Of a DNA stretch of 64,000 nucleotides, positions 32,160-43,592 are shown piece after piece. The notes below the pieces were generated by a model. The model ran no database searches, was not told the origin of the DNA, and worked only from the letters and a program-made list of their open reading frames with translations. Within the stretch, counting starts at the first letter, position 1. Each line of letters starts with the position of its first letter. Source of the DNA: Gentiana macrophylla (Eukaryota; Streptophyta; Magnoliopsida; Gentianales; Gentianaceae). The position numbers and the translations under genes are program-made. The stretch covers positions 4,625,822 through 4,689,821 of the forward strand of contig CM047806.1 in assembly GCA_026214975.1 (NCBI GenBank), read 5' to 3'.

Positions 32160-32620
32160 TTGTATGACCCTACTATTCACACACTACTTGTATGTTAGAC
32201 CTTGCTGCAACTTGAGAGAGGGCAATGATGGAGCTTCATTTCTAAGTTGGAAGAGATGTGATGATATGGTGAAAGTTATGTATTACTAGTAAAAATAAGA
32301 CATGATATTTCTACTTTATATATTCACCTTGGATGCTGTAAGCATGTAGACTTGTGTCATGTGTCCTTTATTTGTTACTCAAGGGTAAAATATTTGGAAT
32401 TGTTGCTACTCGTCGTGTTTGTTAAGGGTAATATATTTAGGTGTGTTGTATTGGCGCTCATTATTTTAAATTAGTGCAGCGTATATTTTGTTTTTGTTTT
32501 TGTTTTATTTTTATTTTTATTTATAGTGTGCATGTCAGCTAATAGCGTCGCGTAAATAAAAAGTGAAATATTACATTTGAAACCCTATCCTTTTCTTTTT
32601 ACAAAAAAAAAAAAAAAAGA
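32160..32620 (+). other. Kelch copy B 3' UTR and downstream homology
   Basis: After the 3' UTR intron, 32160-32216 matches the copy A 3' UTR. The junction at 32210-32220 (ttgcaacttgagagaggg) then jumps directly to the equivalent of 2840 and proceeds to about 2450 (reverse complement). The ~950 bp present at 2846-3793 in unit 1 are missing. It ends in an A run near 32601-32616. Confidence 0.7.
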
Positions 32621-33720
32621 AGAAGACATTTAAAACGACTCATAGCAAACTTTCAATAATGATAGGAGGAGTTTTCCTTTAATTTGAGCTGTTATCCAAT
32701 AATGATATTTTACTGCTACAATTACTAGTAACATTACCAGCACCCACAAGTCTTTTAAGGTTTATGTTTATGAAGATTTTTTTGGATAAATTATTAGAGT
32801 TCAAATTTAGAGGAAAAGTTACCCCATGGCAATAGAATTAGGTAATAATACTCAAATTTCTGGGGGCCTAAAAAAAAATCCAGATATTATAAAGATATAT
32901 TTCTAGGGGACTAAATTGAGCCCTTTATAAAGATACTTCACCTTTCTTTTCTTTCTTCCTTGCGCTGGGAAACTCACTCTTCATTAGTGATTACTGATAT
33001 AAACTTGCTTCAGATAACTGCTCAGGGTGATGCACCTTCAGAATGACGAATTAAATCTTTTCTATAACATGCTCCAGGGTGAGCAACTTTAATCTGAAGC
33101 AAATATTGACTCCATATATATTATACATAAATCAACCCAAACTCAGAGATTTTCATACAAAATATAACTTGACCTTTATGAGCTCGTGATTATGCGCGTG
33201 TTTTCATTGATTTTACTCGAGGATAACGTATGTAATATTGATAGCAAAAGTTAGTATCGCCGGTGCCTAGTAAAATTGATGCGCTACATATCAATATTAA
33301 TAAGCTAAACATTACAAGCAGCTCTCCACAGTTTTAGTCCACTATCTTAGATAGATGCCCACTTGAAAACTTTTCTCCTCAAGTGGAAAAACTACAACAT
33401 AGCCATCGTTTAATATCTTAGGATGTTTGTTATAATTGTAACGACACATCACCGAATCGAATTGAACTGAACATGACGATCATGCGTTCTAACCACCTGC
33501 ACAACATTGCGACAAAGGTCCACAAGTACTACTACTTGTAGTCTAATGCTAATTATGATACTTCACAATATGAAAAGCCAATAACATTACACACAAGAAT
33601 GCTTTAATACTTGACTAAATATGTAAGTAGAAACCTATTAAAATCAAAACATTAACTATGGTGCTATTGCATCACTCTTGGAAATCCATTAAAGCTTTAC
33701 ATATGTTCCTTGAATTTTGT

Positions 33721-33751
<31 letters not shown>

Positions 33752-33810
33752 AAAACTAAGTCTTCCAGAATCAAACTACTAAAGCTGTTAAAACTATTAC
33801 TGCAACTATG
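32621..33810. other. Intergenic DNA, no gene
   Basis: AT-rich, with a 28-base A run at 33728-33755 after a CA repeat. No coding frame or repeat partner was recognised. The last five bases, ctatg (33806-33810), are the left TSD of copia 2. Confidence 0.55.
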
Positions 33811-34185
33811 TGTTGAAATGTAAACTTGATTTTGAGCCTTAATTTCTCAAGAGTCCAAAATTAAATAGGCCTTAAGGTCAAGTTCTAGAAACTTGTATGA
33901 GTTAATCTAGAATTATGTTGTAGGATGTACTTGTGTGGAGAATTCTAGAGAGTTAATAAATTATCTTGTATGGAAGACACTAGAATAAGGTAGTAAAGGA
34001 ATAAGGTGGAAGGCTCAGAAATAATCTAGTTGAAGACTAGTACTATAAATAGGACCCAAGCCATAGTGTTTGTATCAAGCAAAAAATCAAGAAGTTTTGA
34101 AGTAATAAAGAAGTCTCTTCCATCAAATCTTCCTACCATCTTCCACTCTCAAATACTTCTCCATTAATAATATCTCATTCCAACA
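33811..34185 (+). repeat. 5' LTR of copia 2
   Basis: 375 bp, TG...CA ends. It contains ctataaatagg (about 34044), a good TATA-box candidate for element transcription. Confidence 0.92.
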
Positions 34186-34227
34186 AAGTGGTATCGAGAG
34201 GCGCAAGGTTAGTGATCATATCAAGAA

Positions 34228-35060
34228 ATGGCTAGCGGCATGGTACCCTTTCAAGTCGATGCTCAACAAAATCAATTATGATAATTGGAGCATCAAGATG
34301 AAAACCCTCTCTTGGATCATAAGATGTATGGGAGATAGTAGAGAAAGGCTACGATGAGCGAATAATGAAAGTGGTTTATCTCGAGCTCGGAAGGATAGTT
34401 TGAGAGACTCGAAAGAGAGACAAGAAAGCTCTCTACCTCGTTTATCAAGGGTTGGATGAGGATGCTTTTGAAAAGATATCGGAAGCAAAAGGCGCAAGAG
34501 GCATGGGAGAAGCTTCAAACTTCTATAAAGGCGAGATCCGGTCAAGAAAATCGTCTTCAAACCTTAAGAAGTGAGTTGAAGCTTTGCATATGAAAAGAAG
34601 GAGAAGTCGTCTCCGACTATTTCTACAAGTATTAACCATTACTAATCAACTAAAGAGGAATGGTGAAAAGCTCGATAGCGTAAAGATCATGGAAAAGATT
34701 CTTGATCGCTAAATCTCAAGTTCGAGCATATTGTTGCTATCATCGAAGAAACTAAGGACTTGGAAGCCATGACTATAGAACAACTCTTGGGTTCTTACAA
34801 GCTTATGAAGAAAGAAAAAGAAAAAGGAAGAGATTGTGGAACAACTCTTCCAAGACTCAATTAATCAAGAAAGAAACAAACAATCATAATGAAAGTCAAC
34901 ACATTCGCCACGGGGATATTGTAGAGGCGCGGTCGAGGGCGAGGGCGTGGACAAGGATATGGACAAGCGTCGACAATCGATTAGCGACAACGACAATTTT
35001 CAAAGGGAGGAACTCCATCACGAGGGCGTGGAAGAGGCAACTCAAAATCAAGGAATGATA
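34228..35060 (+). pseudogene. Copia 2 gag remnant
   Basis: The start ATGGCTAGCGGCATGGTACC (34228) encodes MASGMVPFQV and is followed in a shifted frame by NKINYDNWSIKMK, a typical copia gag opening. Further pieces read ALYLVYQGLDEDAFEKISEA, AWEKLQTS, RNGEKLDSVKIMEKIL and KFEHIVAIIEETKDLEAMTI in different frames. Where the family would have GCAGATCAGG the sequence has GCGAGATCCGG (about 34530), one of the CAG-site anomalies. Confidence 0.75.
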
Positions 35061-35068
35061 AGTCATAT

Positions 35069-35560
35069 GTGAAGTGTTATAATTGTGAAAAACACAGTCC
35101 TTATGCCTCCGAATGTAGAGCTCTAAAATTAATAGAGTTGAAGAAAAGGCCAACTATGTTGAAGAAAGAAATCAAGAAGATGGTACTCTACTTACAGCTT
35201 ACAAAGGCCATGAAATTGGAGAAGGATGGTACTTGGATACGGTGCAAGCAATCATATGTGTGGGAGAAAAAGCATGTTAAGTGGAGCTTGATGAATCGTG
35301 AGCGGGAATGTATCTTTTGGAGATGACTACAAAATAGCGATGAAAGCGGAGGTAAAATTCTTATCCGATTGAAGAATGGACAACATCAATTCATCTCGAT
35401 GTCTATTATGTCCCAAACATGAAGAGCAACATCTTGAGTCTTGGGCAACTTTTGGAGAAAGGTTATGATATTCACTTAGAGATAATAACCTTTACATAGG
35501 AGACAAAGCGAGACAACTTAATTGCTAAGGTGCGATGACAAGGAATAGGATGTTTGTGAT
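35069..35560 (+). pseudogene. Copia 2 zinc knuckle and protease remnant
   Basis: KCYNCEKHSPYASECR at about 35072-35118 is a CCHC zinc knuckle in which the histidine position is occupied by proline. The protease active-site DNA follows at about 35227-35262 (tggatacggtgcaagcaatc), where one missing base destroys the LDTGAS-type frame. Downstream, YVPNMKSNILSLGQLLEKGYD (about 35410-35470) is the usual end of the copia protease. Confidence 0.7.
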
Positions 35561-35574
35561 AAACATTCAAAGCG

Positions 35575-36300
35575 ATGTTGCAAAGTGTCTCAAGGCATGC
35601 TACAAAGATGCATCTTGGCTTTGGCATCTTCGATATGGGCATCTCAATTTTGGAGTGCAGAGTTGCTCTCCAAAAGGAGATGGTGAGAGGATTACCCGAC
35701 ATTCGTCATCCCGATCAAGTATGTGAAGGTGTCTACTTGGAAAACAATTTAGGAAAAGTTTTCGAAGAATCCACTTCAAGAGCTCAAAAGCCACTAGAAA
35801 TCGTACATCTGAGGCGTGTGTGGTCAATCAAACCAAGCTCTCTTGGTAAGAGTAACTATTTCCTCCTCTTCATGATGATTTTCAAGAAAAACATGGGTGT
35901 ATTTCTTGAAGCAAAAATCGAGAGGTCTTTGAGATGTTTAAGAAATTTAAAGGCTGCCGTGGAAAAGAGAGTGGCTAGAGATCAAAGCCTTGAGATCGAC
36001 CGGGAGGAGAATTCACCTCAAATGAATTTCAAGAGTTTTGTAGTGCAAATGGAATCGTCGGCCATTGGCGGTTCGAGTCCCCAAACAAAATGGAGTCGCG
36101 AAAGAAAGAATAGAACAATCCTTGATATGGCGAGGAGTATGCTCAAAAGCAAGAGACTTCCAAAGGAGCTGCAGGCGGAGGAACATTGCATCTGCGGTGT
36201 ACTTGTCAAATCGGTCACCAACAAAGTGTATGGGGCAAGACACCACAAGAAGCATGGAGTGGGAGGAAGCTTGGAGTCTCTCATCTACGAGTTTTAGGAG
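35575..36300 (+). pseudogene. Copia 2 pre-integrase and integrase remnant
   Basis: WLWHLRYGHLNFG (35616-35654) is the GAG-pre-integrase HxxxxH region. The integrase core appears in pieces: KPSSLGKSNYFLLFMMIF (the first Asp region, with FIDDF lost), and PQQNGVA-like coding DNA near 36080 read as PKQNGVAKER. The 240-codon frame at 35575-36297 shifts between domains and is a composite rather than a natural product. Confidence 0.7.
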
Positions 36301-36719
36301 CATAGCCCATGTTCACATACAGCGAGCATAGAAGAAAGTTGGATGATAAAAGCGAGAAGTATATTTTTATTGGTTACGACTCGACACCAAAGGATACAAG
36401 CTTTACAATCCGAATACTAGAAAAACAATCATTAGTCGAGATGTTATATTTAATGAAGAAGGAGAATGGGATTGGGAGACATGTGAGGATGACTATAACT
36501 TCTTCCACTTACATTGTGAGGGCGACATGGAGCAACCAAGAGAGGAGCCACTACCCTCGGCTTCACGGTTGCAACTACCCAAGAAGGCGTATTGTCATCA
36601 AATGAAAGCTCGGAAGAAAGAACTCCACACTTTAGAGTCTACAAGAAATATATGAGGTGTGAAAACCAAAATGATCTTACCTTATTTTGCCTTTTTCTTG
36701 ATTGTGAGCCAATGGACTT

Positions 36720-38220
36720 TGAAGAAAGGCTGCGAGAGCCAAAAGCTGGAAGAGCGCAATGGATGAAGAAATAAAGGCAATTAAGAAGAATGATACTTGG
36801 GAGTTAGCTACACTTCAAAAGGTCACAAGGCGATCGGTGTGAAGTGGGTATATAAAACAAAGAAAAATGCCAAAGGAGAAGTTGAAAGATATAAAGGCGA
36901 GATTAGTGGCAAGGGTATAGTCAAGAGTGGCATCGACTACGAAGAGGTTTTGCTCCGTTGCTCGACTAAGCTATAAGACTAATCATTTCTTTGGCGACTC
37001 AAAATAGGTGGAAAATACATCGAGATGGATGTAAAATGCCTTCTTAAATGGGATTCTTGAAGAAGAAGTGTATATTCGGCAACCACCGGATTCTGAAATC
37101 GAGGAAGTGAAGACAAAGTTTTGAAGTTAAGGAAGGCACTTTATGGGCTAAAGCAGGCTCCTCGAGCATGGAATAGCCGCATAGACAAGTATTTTCAAGA
37201 AAAGCTTTAAGAAGTGCCCATCTGAGCATGCTCTACATGTTAAAAGAAAAGCGAAAACATTTAATAGTTTGCCTATATGTGGGCGATCGATCTTCACGGC
37301 AACAATCCGAAAATGATTGAGGAGTTAAAGAAGGATATGGCCAAAGAATTTGAGATGCGGATATTGGACTAATGGCATATTATCTTGGCATTGAAGTAAA
37401 ACAAGAGGATCATGGAATCTTCATCTCACAAGAAGGATACACAAGAGATTCTCAAAGGTTCAAAATGGAAAATTGCAAGCGGTAAGTACACCGATAGAGT
37501 GTGGAATCAAGTTGTCAAAATCGACAAATCGGAGAGAATAGACCCTGACACTCTTTAAGAGCATGGTTGGAAGTTTACGATTACGACTTGTACAAGACCC
37601 GACATTCTCTATGCGGTTGGAGTAATCGATCGTTACATGGAAAATCAACAATAACTCCTTTGGAAAAGTGCAAAGAGAATTCTCCGGTATCTCGAAAGAG
37701 CGATAGATTATGGATTATACTATTCGGTTTGAGACAAGTACAAGCTTGTGGAGTTCTGGCCGATAGTGATTGAAATTTGGAGATGTGGATGACCGTAAAA
37801 GTACAAGCGGCCGCATTCTATATGGGAGACACCACTTTCACATGGATGTCAAAGAAACAACCGATAGTCACCACTTTCTTCATGTGAAGCGAGAATATGT
37901 AATTGCTACCTCGTGTGTTTGTCATGCGATCACAGCTCACGAAATCATTAAAGGAGTTGGGTTTGGCACAAGAAGATCCAACTACTATTGGCGTGGATAA
38001 CAAGTCGGCTATAGCTTTGGCCAAAAACCAGTCCATCATGATCGAAGTAAGCATATTGATCTGGCGCTATCACTACGTAAGGAGTGCATTGCAGAAAGAA
38101 TGTGCAAGTGGAGTATGTGAAGACACATGATCGGTGTGGACATCTTTACAAAACCACTTAAGCAAGAAGTCTTTGTGAAGATGAGAAACTTGATTGGAGT
38201 AAAGAAAAATCAAGTTTAAG
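36720..38220 (+). pseudogene. Copia 2 reverse transcriptase and RNase H remnant
   Basis: RT landmarks include WKSAMDEEIKAIKKNDTWEL-type sequence near 36745-36805, [13 protein letters not shown] near 37134-37170, and the catalytic region at 37274-37305. There the YVDD motif reads YVGD, and two further bases are missing where CTG and CAG would be expected (gatcgatcttcacggcaac). AYYLGIEVKQEDHGIFISQE follows at 37375. RNase H pieces lie at 37770-38150 (ASWSKKQ-like, then VDNKSAIALAKNQ at 38000). Confidence 0.75.
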
Positions 38221-38224
38221 AGGG

Positions 38225-38604
38225 TGTTGAAATGTAAACTTGATTTTGAGCCTTAATTTCTCAAAGAGTCCAAAATTAAATAGGCCTTAAGGTCCAAGTT
38301 CTAGAAACTTGTATGAGTTAATCTAGAATTATGTTGTAGGATGTACTTGTGTGGAGAATTACAGAGAGTTAATAAATTATCTTGTATGGAAAGACACTAG
38401 AATAAGGTAGTAAAGGAATAAGGTGGAAGACTACAGAAATAATCTAGTTGAAGACTAGTACTATAAATAGGACCCAAGCCATAGTGTTTGTATCAAGCAA
38501 AAAAATCAAGAAGTTTTGAAGTAATAAAGAAGTCTCTTCCATCAAATCTTCCTACCATCTTCCACTCTCAAATACTTCTCCATTAATAATATCTCATTCC
38601 AACA
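38225..38604 (+). repeat. 3' LTR of copia 2
   Basis: 380 bp, 5 bp longer than the 5' LTR through single-base insertions. It is followed by TSD ctatg. Confidence 0.92.
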
Positions 38605-39226
38605 CTATGTTACTCTTCTGGAATCAACAGCAGAAATCTTCCACAACCATACGAGAGTCTTGCTACAAAAGTCTGTCAAAATCAACCAATTACTCATGTT
38701 ATCCTCTGCACAAAATATAATAAAATCACAAGGTTTTTGGAATTATAAACCAGCAGCAGTCAAAACACTACTACAACCTGCCACTACTACAACTCGAATG
38801 TGGTCAAAACATTAGTAAAAAAAAAATCTTAACTCAAGAAAAAAAGAAGGAAGACTTGTATATATTGACTCCTGCAACACGAAATGCTTCTAAGCATTAT
38901 TATGCACAATCAGCATTACTTAATCCATCACTTGCAACTCAACAACTCAACAATCAGTAAATAGAAAATTCACTACAACATACAGTGATTTTGGAATCTC
39001 GGCTAAATCGATAAGGCCCACTTTATAGTAGATTTGGATACTCACCAAGTTTCATTGTCGCAAACTAGAGCATCTCTCCAGGGTTTGCAAAAATAAATCA
39101 AGTTCATCGCTGTCAAATGGGAAGTATTAACAAAAATAGTAGCCAACAAATTAACAAGTAACTATCTTTTTTTCATTTTGAAATAAACTGAAGATGTAAA
39201 TTCAAAATGAAGTAAAAGATAAAGTC
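38605..39226. repeat. Paralogous empty-site region of copia 1 and KEN gene 3' flank
   Basis: From 38790 the sequence matches 5290-5457 and then continues without interruption into the match for 10434-10721. At 38940-38960 the motif caactcaacaactcaac is unbroken, showing the site before copia 1 insertion. Confidence 0.85.
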
Positions 39227-39460
39227 TTACCTAGTCTGACCCTGAAGGTCATTTGCATAGGAACACATAGCATCATATAGAATAGTGTATACTTTAGGAA
39301 ACACACTATTAATTCGCAGTGCAATGTCAACAGAGGTCAATTTCTGAAAAGAATTGATAAAAGGGTTGAGTACTCAACAACAAGATAATACATAAATAAT
39401 GGAAGAAGATAAAGTGCTTACGGTATGGCAGTGATGATGCTTGTAGTTGTGGCAATGAAA
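39227..39460 (-). pseudogene. KEN-domain gene remnant, 3' exons only
   Basis: This is the paralogue of the last exon of the gene at 10722-13141. The exon is 39343-39227 with its acceptor (ctg at 39344-39346) and the same stop (TAA after GGTCAGACTAGG). Next to it, 39422 to about 39460 retains the end of the preceding exon with its GTAAGC donor. Homology stops there, so the kinase-like and TPR-like exons are absent from unit 2. Confidence 0.65.
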
Positions 39461-40100
39461 GAAAACATCTCAGAAGCTATTACATAACAACTGCACAAAA
39501 GTACTTTTGATCCAACAACTGTTCCCCCCACAAATTTACATCCAATTAAGTTTCTTTCTTTCTTTCTTTCATTGTGTGTATATGGCAGAACTGCTAAGAA
39601 CTGTGAAAACAAAAGTGAAGATGACACAACCATCAAAACCAACAATTAGGGTGGAAGAGGTACGTCTGTATTAAGTGCAACCCTTCAGTTAATTATAGTA
39701 TGACATATTTATGGATGTGTACCTTATATATTGCTTAATCAAGGGTTACCGATGCACTTAGCATTGTGTGCCTATAAATACGTAGTTACAAAATGGTTTT
39801 TTTAAGGGAAAAATGCTTATATTATTAAATCAAATCGGAACCGAGACAGTGATTATATCATGAGTAGGAAGCATACAATCTACAAAGCATCTGGCGAAAT
39901 CAAGCCCGTAAATGCATTAAAAGATGAGTTTGCAGTCATTTATTTCCGTTACGAAATGGTTATACAAATGATATAATATTGTGATGATAGAATTATTTCT
40001 AGATTTATTTTACCATCCAGTCAACATCTATCCGTTTAAAATTTGTAGTGGTAAAACTGAATCATTTGACTAAAACCAGATTTTGGTTACCAAATGAATT
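39461..40100. other. Intergenic DNA
   Basis: It contains a (TTTC)n tract at 39551-39570. No gene is seen. It ends with caaatgaatt immediately before the TC start of the Helitron. Confidence 0.55.
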
Positions 40101-42637
40101 TCTATATCTATATATATTTAAAGGAGAGTTTAAGCCCGTGCAGGGATATCGTTAAAACCCATTTTGACCTGGCTTATACCCGGGAAAGAAAATATGTATA
40201 CCTTAAAAATAAAATAAAAAAAAAAAAAAAAAACCATTTTCTGTTTTGAGATTTTCAGTTGTGAATTTGATTGTTGAACATATGATATCTCTAGAATTTT
40301 TTGTGGTTAGAGATTTAGGTATTTTCCCTTATCCTTACGTATTCTCCCCAATCACATTTACAAAAAAAAATTTAATATAAACTATTGATAAAACTTTCCC
40401 GAAACAAACTTCTGTGTCCATGTACGCGTTACTTTTTTTAGAAGCATTACGGATATACACAAATCTCTCTCCCGATCTATAGATAAATCTTTTAAATATC
40501 AACCATCACCCACGTAAAAATTTAACAGAAACAAAAATCTTTTAAATCTGAACAAACTTTCAAATATTTAGGGACTCCTAAGGAATTTTACTCTGAACAA
40601 ACTTTATGAAGCTTTCAAGTTAAAATCTTTGCTCGAGATACACATTTATACCTTCAAATTCATTGACCACCTCTGCCGATTTTCATTCATCTATTTAATT
40701 TGTATAAATTTGAAGCTGCTTACGTAGTAAAAAAGCTGTCAACAATCAAACTTTATTTTCATATGTTTTTATTTTTATTCTTCTTAATCATTATCGTCAC
40801 ATTTCATTTTGTTTCTATTTTTTATTTTCCTTCCCATCTTGGTTCATGGGTATGTGAAGTCAATACTTTTATAATTCATGGTATTTCTCTTCCTAAAAAA
40901 TATTCGATGTTGATTCATTTCGAGTGGAAGATGCATTTTGCATGCGATTTTGATGATTAATTGCTATTCGCGTGATGTGATTCTTTTCATGGATGGCGCT
41001 TGTAATAATGATGCTCTTTTTCATATATTTATTCATAGTTGTATTATGTTTCGTTATTTTCAAGGTAAAATCTTGATGGGATCTTTAATACTATTAGTTT
41101 TTGGATAAACCACCTCCATGATCATTCCTACGTTTGTTTTAGCGAGCAATTAATTTAGTAATACCCCATACAACAATGAAGGATGCCCACCTACACAACT
41201 AATTAAATCACTATCAACAAAAGTAGATAAAATTGGTGTGGTTGCTAAGTTAAGTCCACAAGCTTTCAAATAGATTGTCCATTTGAATTTCTAGAAACAG
41301 TGTACAAATTTATATGAATGTTCTGCTTTCTTTTTGTATAAGAAGGCCGTGTTCCTTAGAACTAGGTATCTGTTTGATAAGTAGTTGAAATCTTTGATTT
41401 TCTTTATTTTAAACGTTGTATCACCAATTTCTGTAATGGGATATTACTCAAGGCTTTTCCTCCTCTCACCCAACCAAAAAAAAAAACTAACAAAAAAAAC
41501 AAAACAAACACTGTTCAGGATACACTCTTATAAGGTTTGTTAAAAAAATCCCAATCAGAGGTCAAGGCTTCATTACTACCAATGCTATGTGTTTTGCATG
41601 TGATATGGTGGCACAAGAGAGGATACCATGAAAATGTTGTTGAGTATCGAGAATTTATGGTAATTTGATTTTTTAGTAGAGTCTGAACTTTTATATCTTT
41701 TAATCAAAGCTGGAAGCTGGAAGCAAGATTTGTTAAATTCAATGAAAGAATTCCTAAAAATAATAGGCGTGTTTTTAGATCAATGTTTTCTTAAATTCGA
41801 GAATTGGCTTACTATTATCGTCTTGAAATATTGTTTAAAATTTTCAAATAAGTTTTTACATTTTCTTTTTCTTTTTCGGGTGAAAGTTTGATAAAAATGC
41901 TTGATATTAAAGGGAGGAGAGGATGTTACTCAATTGTATATGTATATATGTATATATACATATATATGTATATGAACATCATGTAGAATACTTTGTAAAC
42001 TGATCCAGGGAAAACCATGGATTATTTGTTTTGTAATTTGAGATTTTGCATGTGTTTGTCACGGAGGCCTTGAAGGAGCAAGGATACTCTCAAGTAAAGG
42101 GTCAAGTACAATTAGTTTTACACAAATCAGCGGTCATATTATTTTAGCATTTTAGAATCGTGTGGTTAGATAATTCTACTTAAGTAACACTAACACTGGC
42201 TTCTTGGAAGGGATGTGTGTGTGGTTTTTTATTTTTTTTTCTTTCCCCTTCTCAAATGGTAGTTTAAGGTAAAATACACTCAAGTGATGATTTATAGCTT
42301 CAGAAATATTACCGACTTTCTTTGTGCATTGTGTATATCTTATTTTGGAAAATAAATTGAAATATCTTTGAAGAAATTTTGATTCCATACAAGAATGTTC
42401 ATAGCTTGGTGCTTCGTAAAATCATGTTTTGCGTTATGTGGAGCAGTGAGACTCACGAGTTGGCGCTAAGTTTTCGATGAACATTGAATTACTTTCTTAT
42501 CCGTGGCAGCATGTTGATAAAGATATTGGCGTTGTCTATAAATTTATAATAATAAGTCCATTTTTAAGTGAATTATTTCATTAGTCGTTTTATATTTTCA
42601 CAAATCCCGTGCATGAGCGCGGAGTTAATGACTTAGT
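40101..42637 (+). mobile_element. Helitron copy in unit 2, both ends visible
   Basis: The 5' end TCTATATCTATATATATTTA follows a T, as Helitrons require, and is soon followed by aagcccgtgca. The 3' end at 42606-42637 has the stem CCCGTGC with a degraded partner and CTTAGT in place of CTAGT. It is 2.5 kb long. The short frame at 40700-40960 has no recognisable domain, and no Rep/helicase or RPA coding is seen, so it is non-autonomous. An A run lies at 40214-40232 and an alternating TATATG stretch at 41938-41975. Confidence 0.65.
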
Positions 42638-42780
42638 TATATTATATACTTAATATAAAATGAATTTGTTACCCCATGCCATTTTAATTTTTTTGGGTGA
42701 GGAAATAATCGAAAGAAAGTGGTATTTTTAAGGAATAGCGGTGCTTTTCTAGGAAGAAGCGATAATCATATTCTCGGGGA

Positions 42781-43592
42781 GGAAAGAGGCGAAGAAGGAA
42801 AAACTAGATTAAGTAAGATATATGGACTATGAAAGTATGCATGGTTCAAACTCGATATATCTGAACATTAACGTTGAGCGAGTCACACATAACTAATGCA
42901 ATATTCGGCTCAAACACTTGCGGCCAAGCTTGATTATGCGCTTATACCACAAGTCCCGTCCAACAACAACAATAATAACAAGGGGAATGAGGAGAAGGAC
43001 AAAAATATTTAAATGATTGAGTAGAAGAATGATCTTTTGAAAGCTTTTGCGTAAAGAATAGCTATTTATCATTATCGAAATTACTTGTGTTGAAATTCAT
43101 TTATTTAAATTCATTGCTTAGAAATTCATTTATCGAAATTCACTAATTTTCAAAATTCATTGTCGGGATTCAGCGATTTCGGGATTATTTGTCAAAATTA
43201 TTATCGAAATTTCATGATTTGGGATTATTAAGGAGATTATTTGATTTTCGGGATTATTTGTTTGTCATTACCATTTATAAAAATTATGCGATTGTCATTC
43301 ACATATAAAAAATATGTAGTTGTCGCATTCTTAATAATATTCAGTTGTGTCACTTATCATAATTTCTCATAATAACAATAGTAATAATAATAATAAAACA
43401 TGCATGCATAATGTTATTTTCATAAAATACTATTTGCGGCATTTTCTCATTACTTTACCAATATGTTAAAAAATACACTTCAATGAACATTATTATACTA
43501 TTATTTTACAAGTTTAGATAGTTTTGTGCAAGTCCTTTCACATTATAATTTTTTTTCTAAAATAACATTTAATTTTGTTTAGAAATATGTTG
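42781..43592. other. ~810-bp segment present only in unit 2
   Basis: Flanks match unit 1 on both sides (ctcgg/gagg on the left; gcaagaaccagaacc on the right), but this stretch has no counterpart there. It contains runs of related words such as gaaattcattta, cgaaattcac and cgggattatttg between 43085 and 43260. I see no coding frame or terminal repeats. It may be an unclassified insertion or a deletion from unit 1. Confidence 0.6.

Larger units (their letters stand above)
33811..38604 (+). mobile_element. Ty1/copia element 2, full length with TSD, frames broken
   Basis: LTRs at 33811-34185 and 38225-38604 begin TGTTGAAATG and end CCAACA. The TSD ctatg is perfect (33806-33810 and 38605-38609). 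A PBS-like TGGTATCGAGAGGC begins at 34189, and the polypurine tract caagtttaagaggg precedes the 3' LTR. The internal order is gag, CCHC, protease, integrase, RT, RNase H. The LTR pair differs mainly by single-base indels (for example ctcaagag/ctcaaagag, ggtcaag/ggtccaag, ggaagac/ggaaagac) and by ttctag/ttacag. No frame longer than 240 codons survives. Confidence 0.92.

Noticed and set aside
39418..39645. 75-codon minus-strand frame next to the KEN remnant
   Set aside because: It crosses the splice donor of the KEN exon and the (TTTC)n repeat, so it is not an independent gene.
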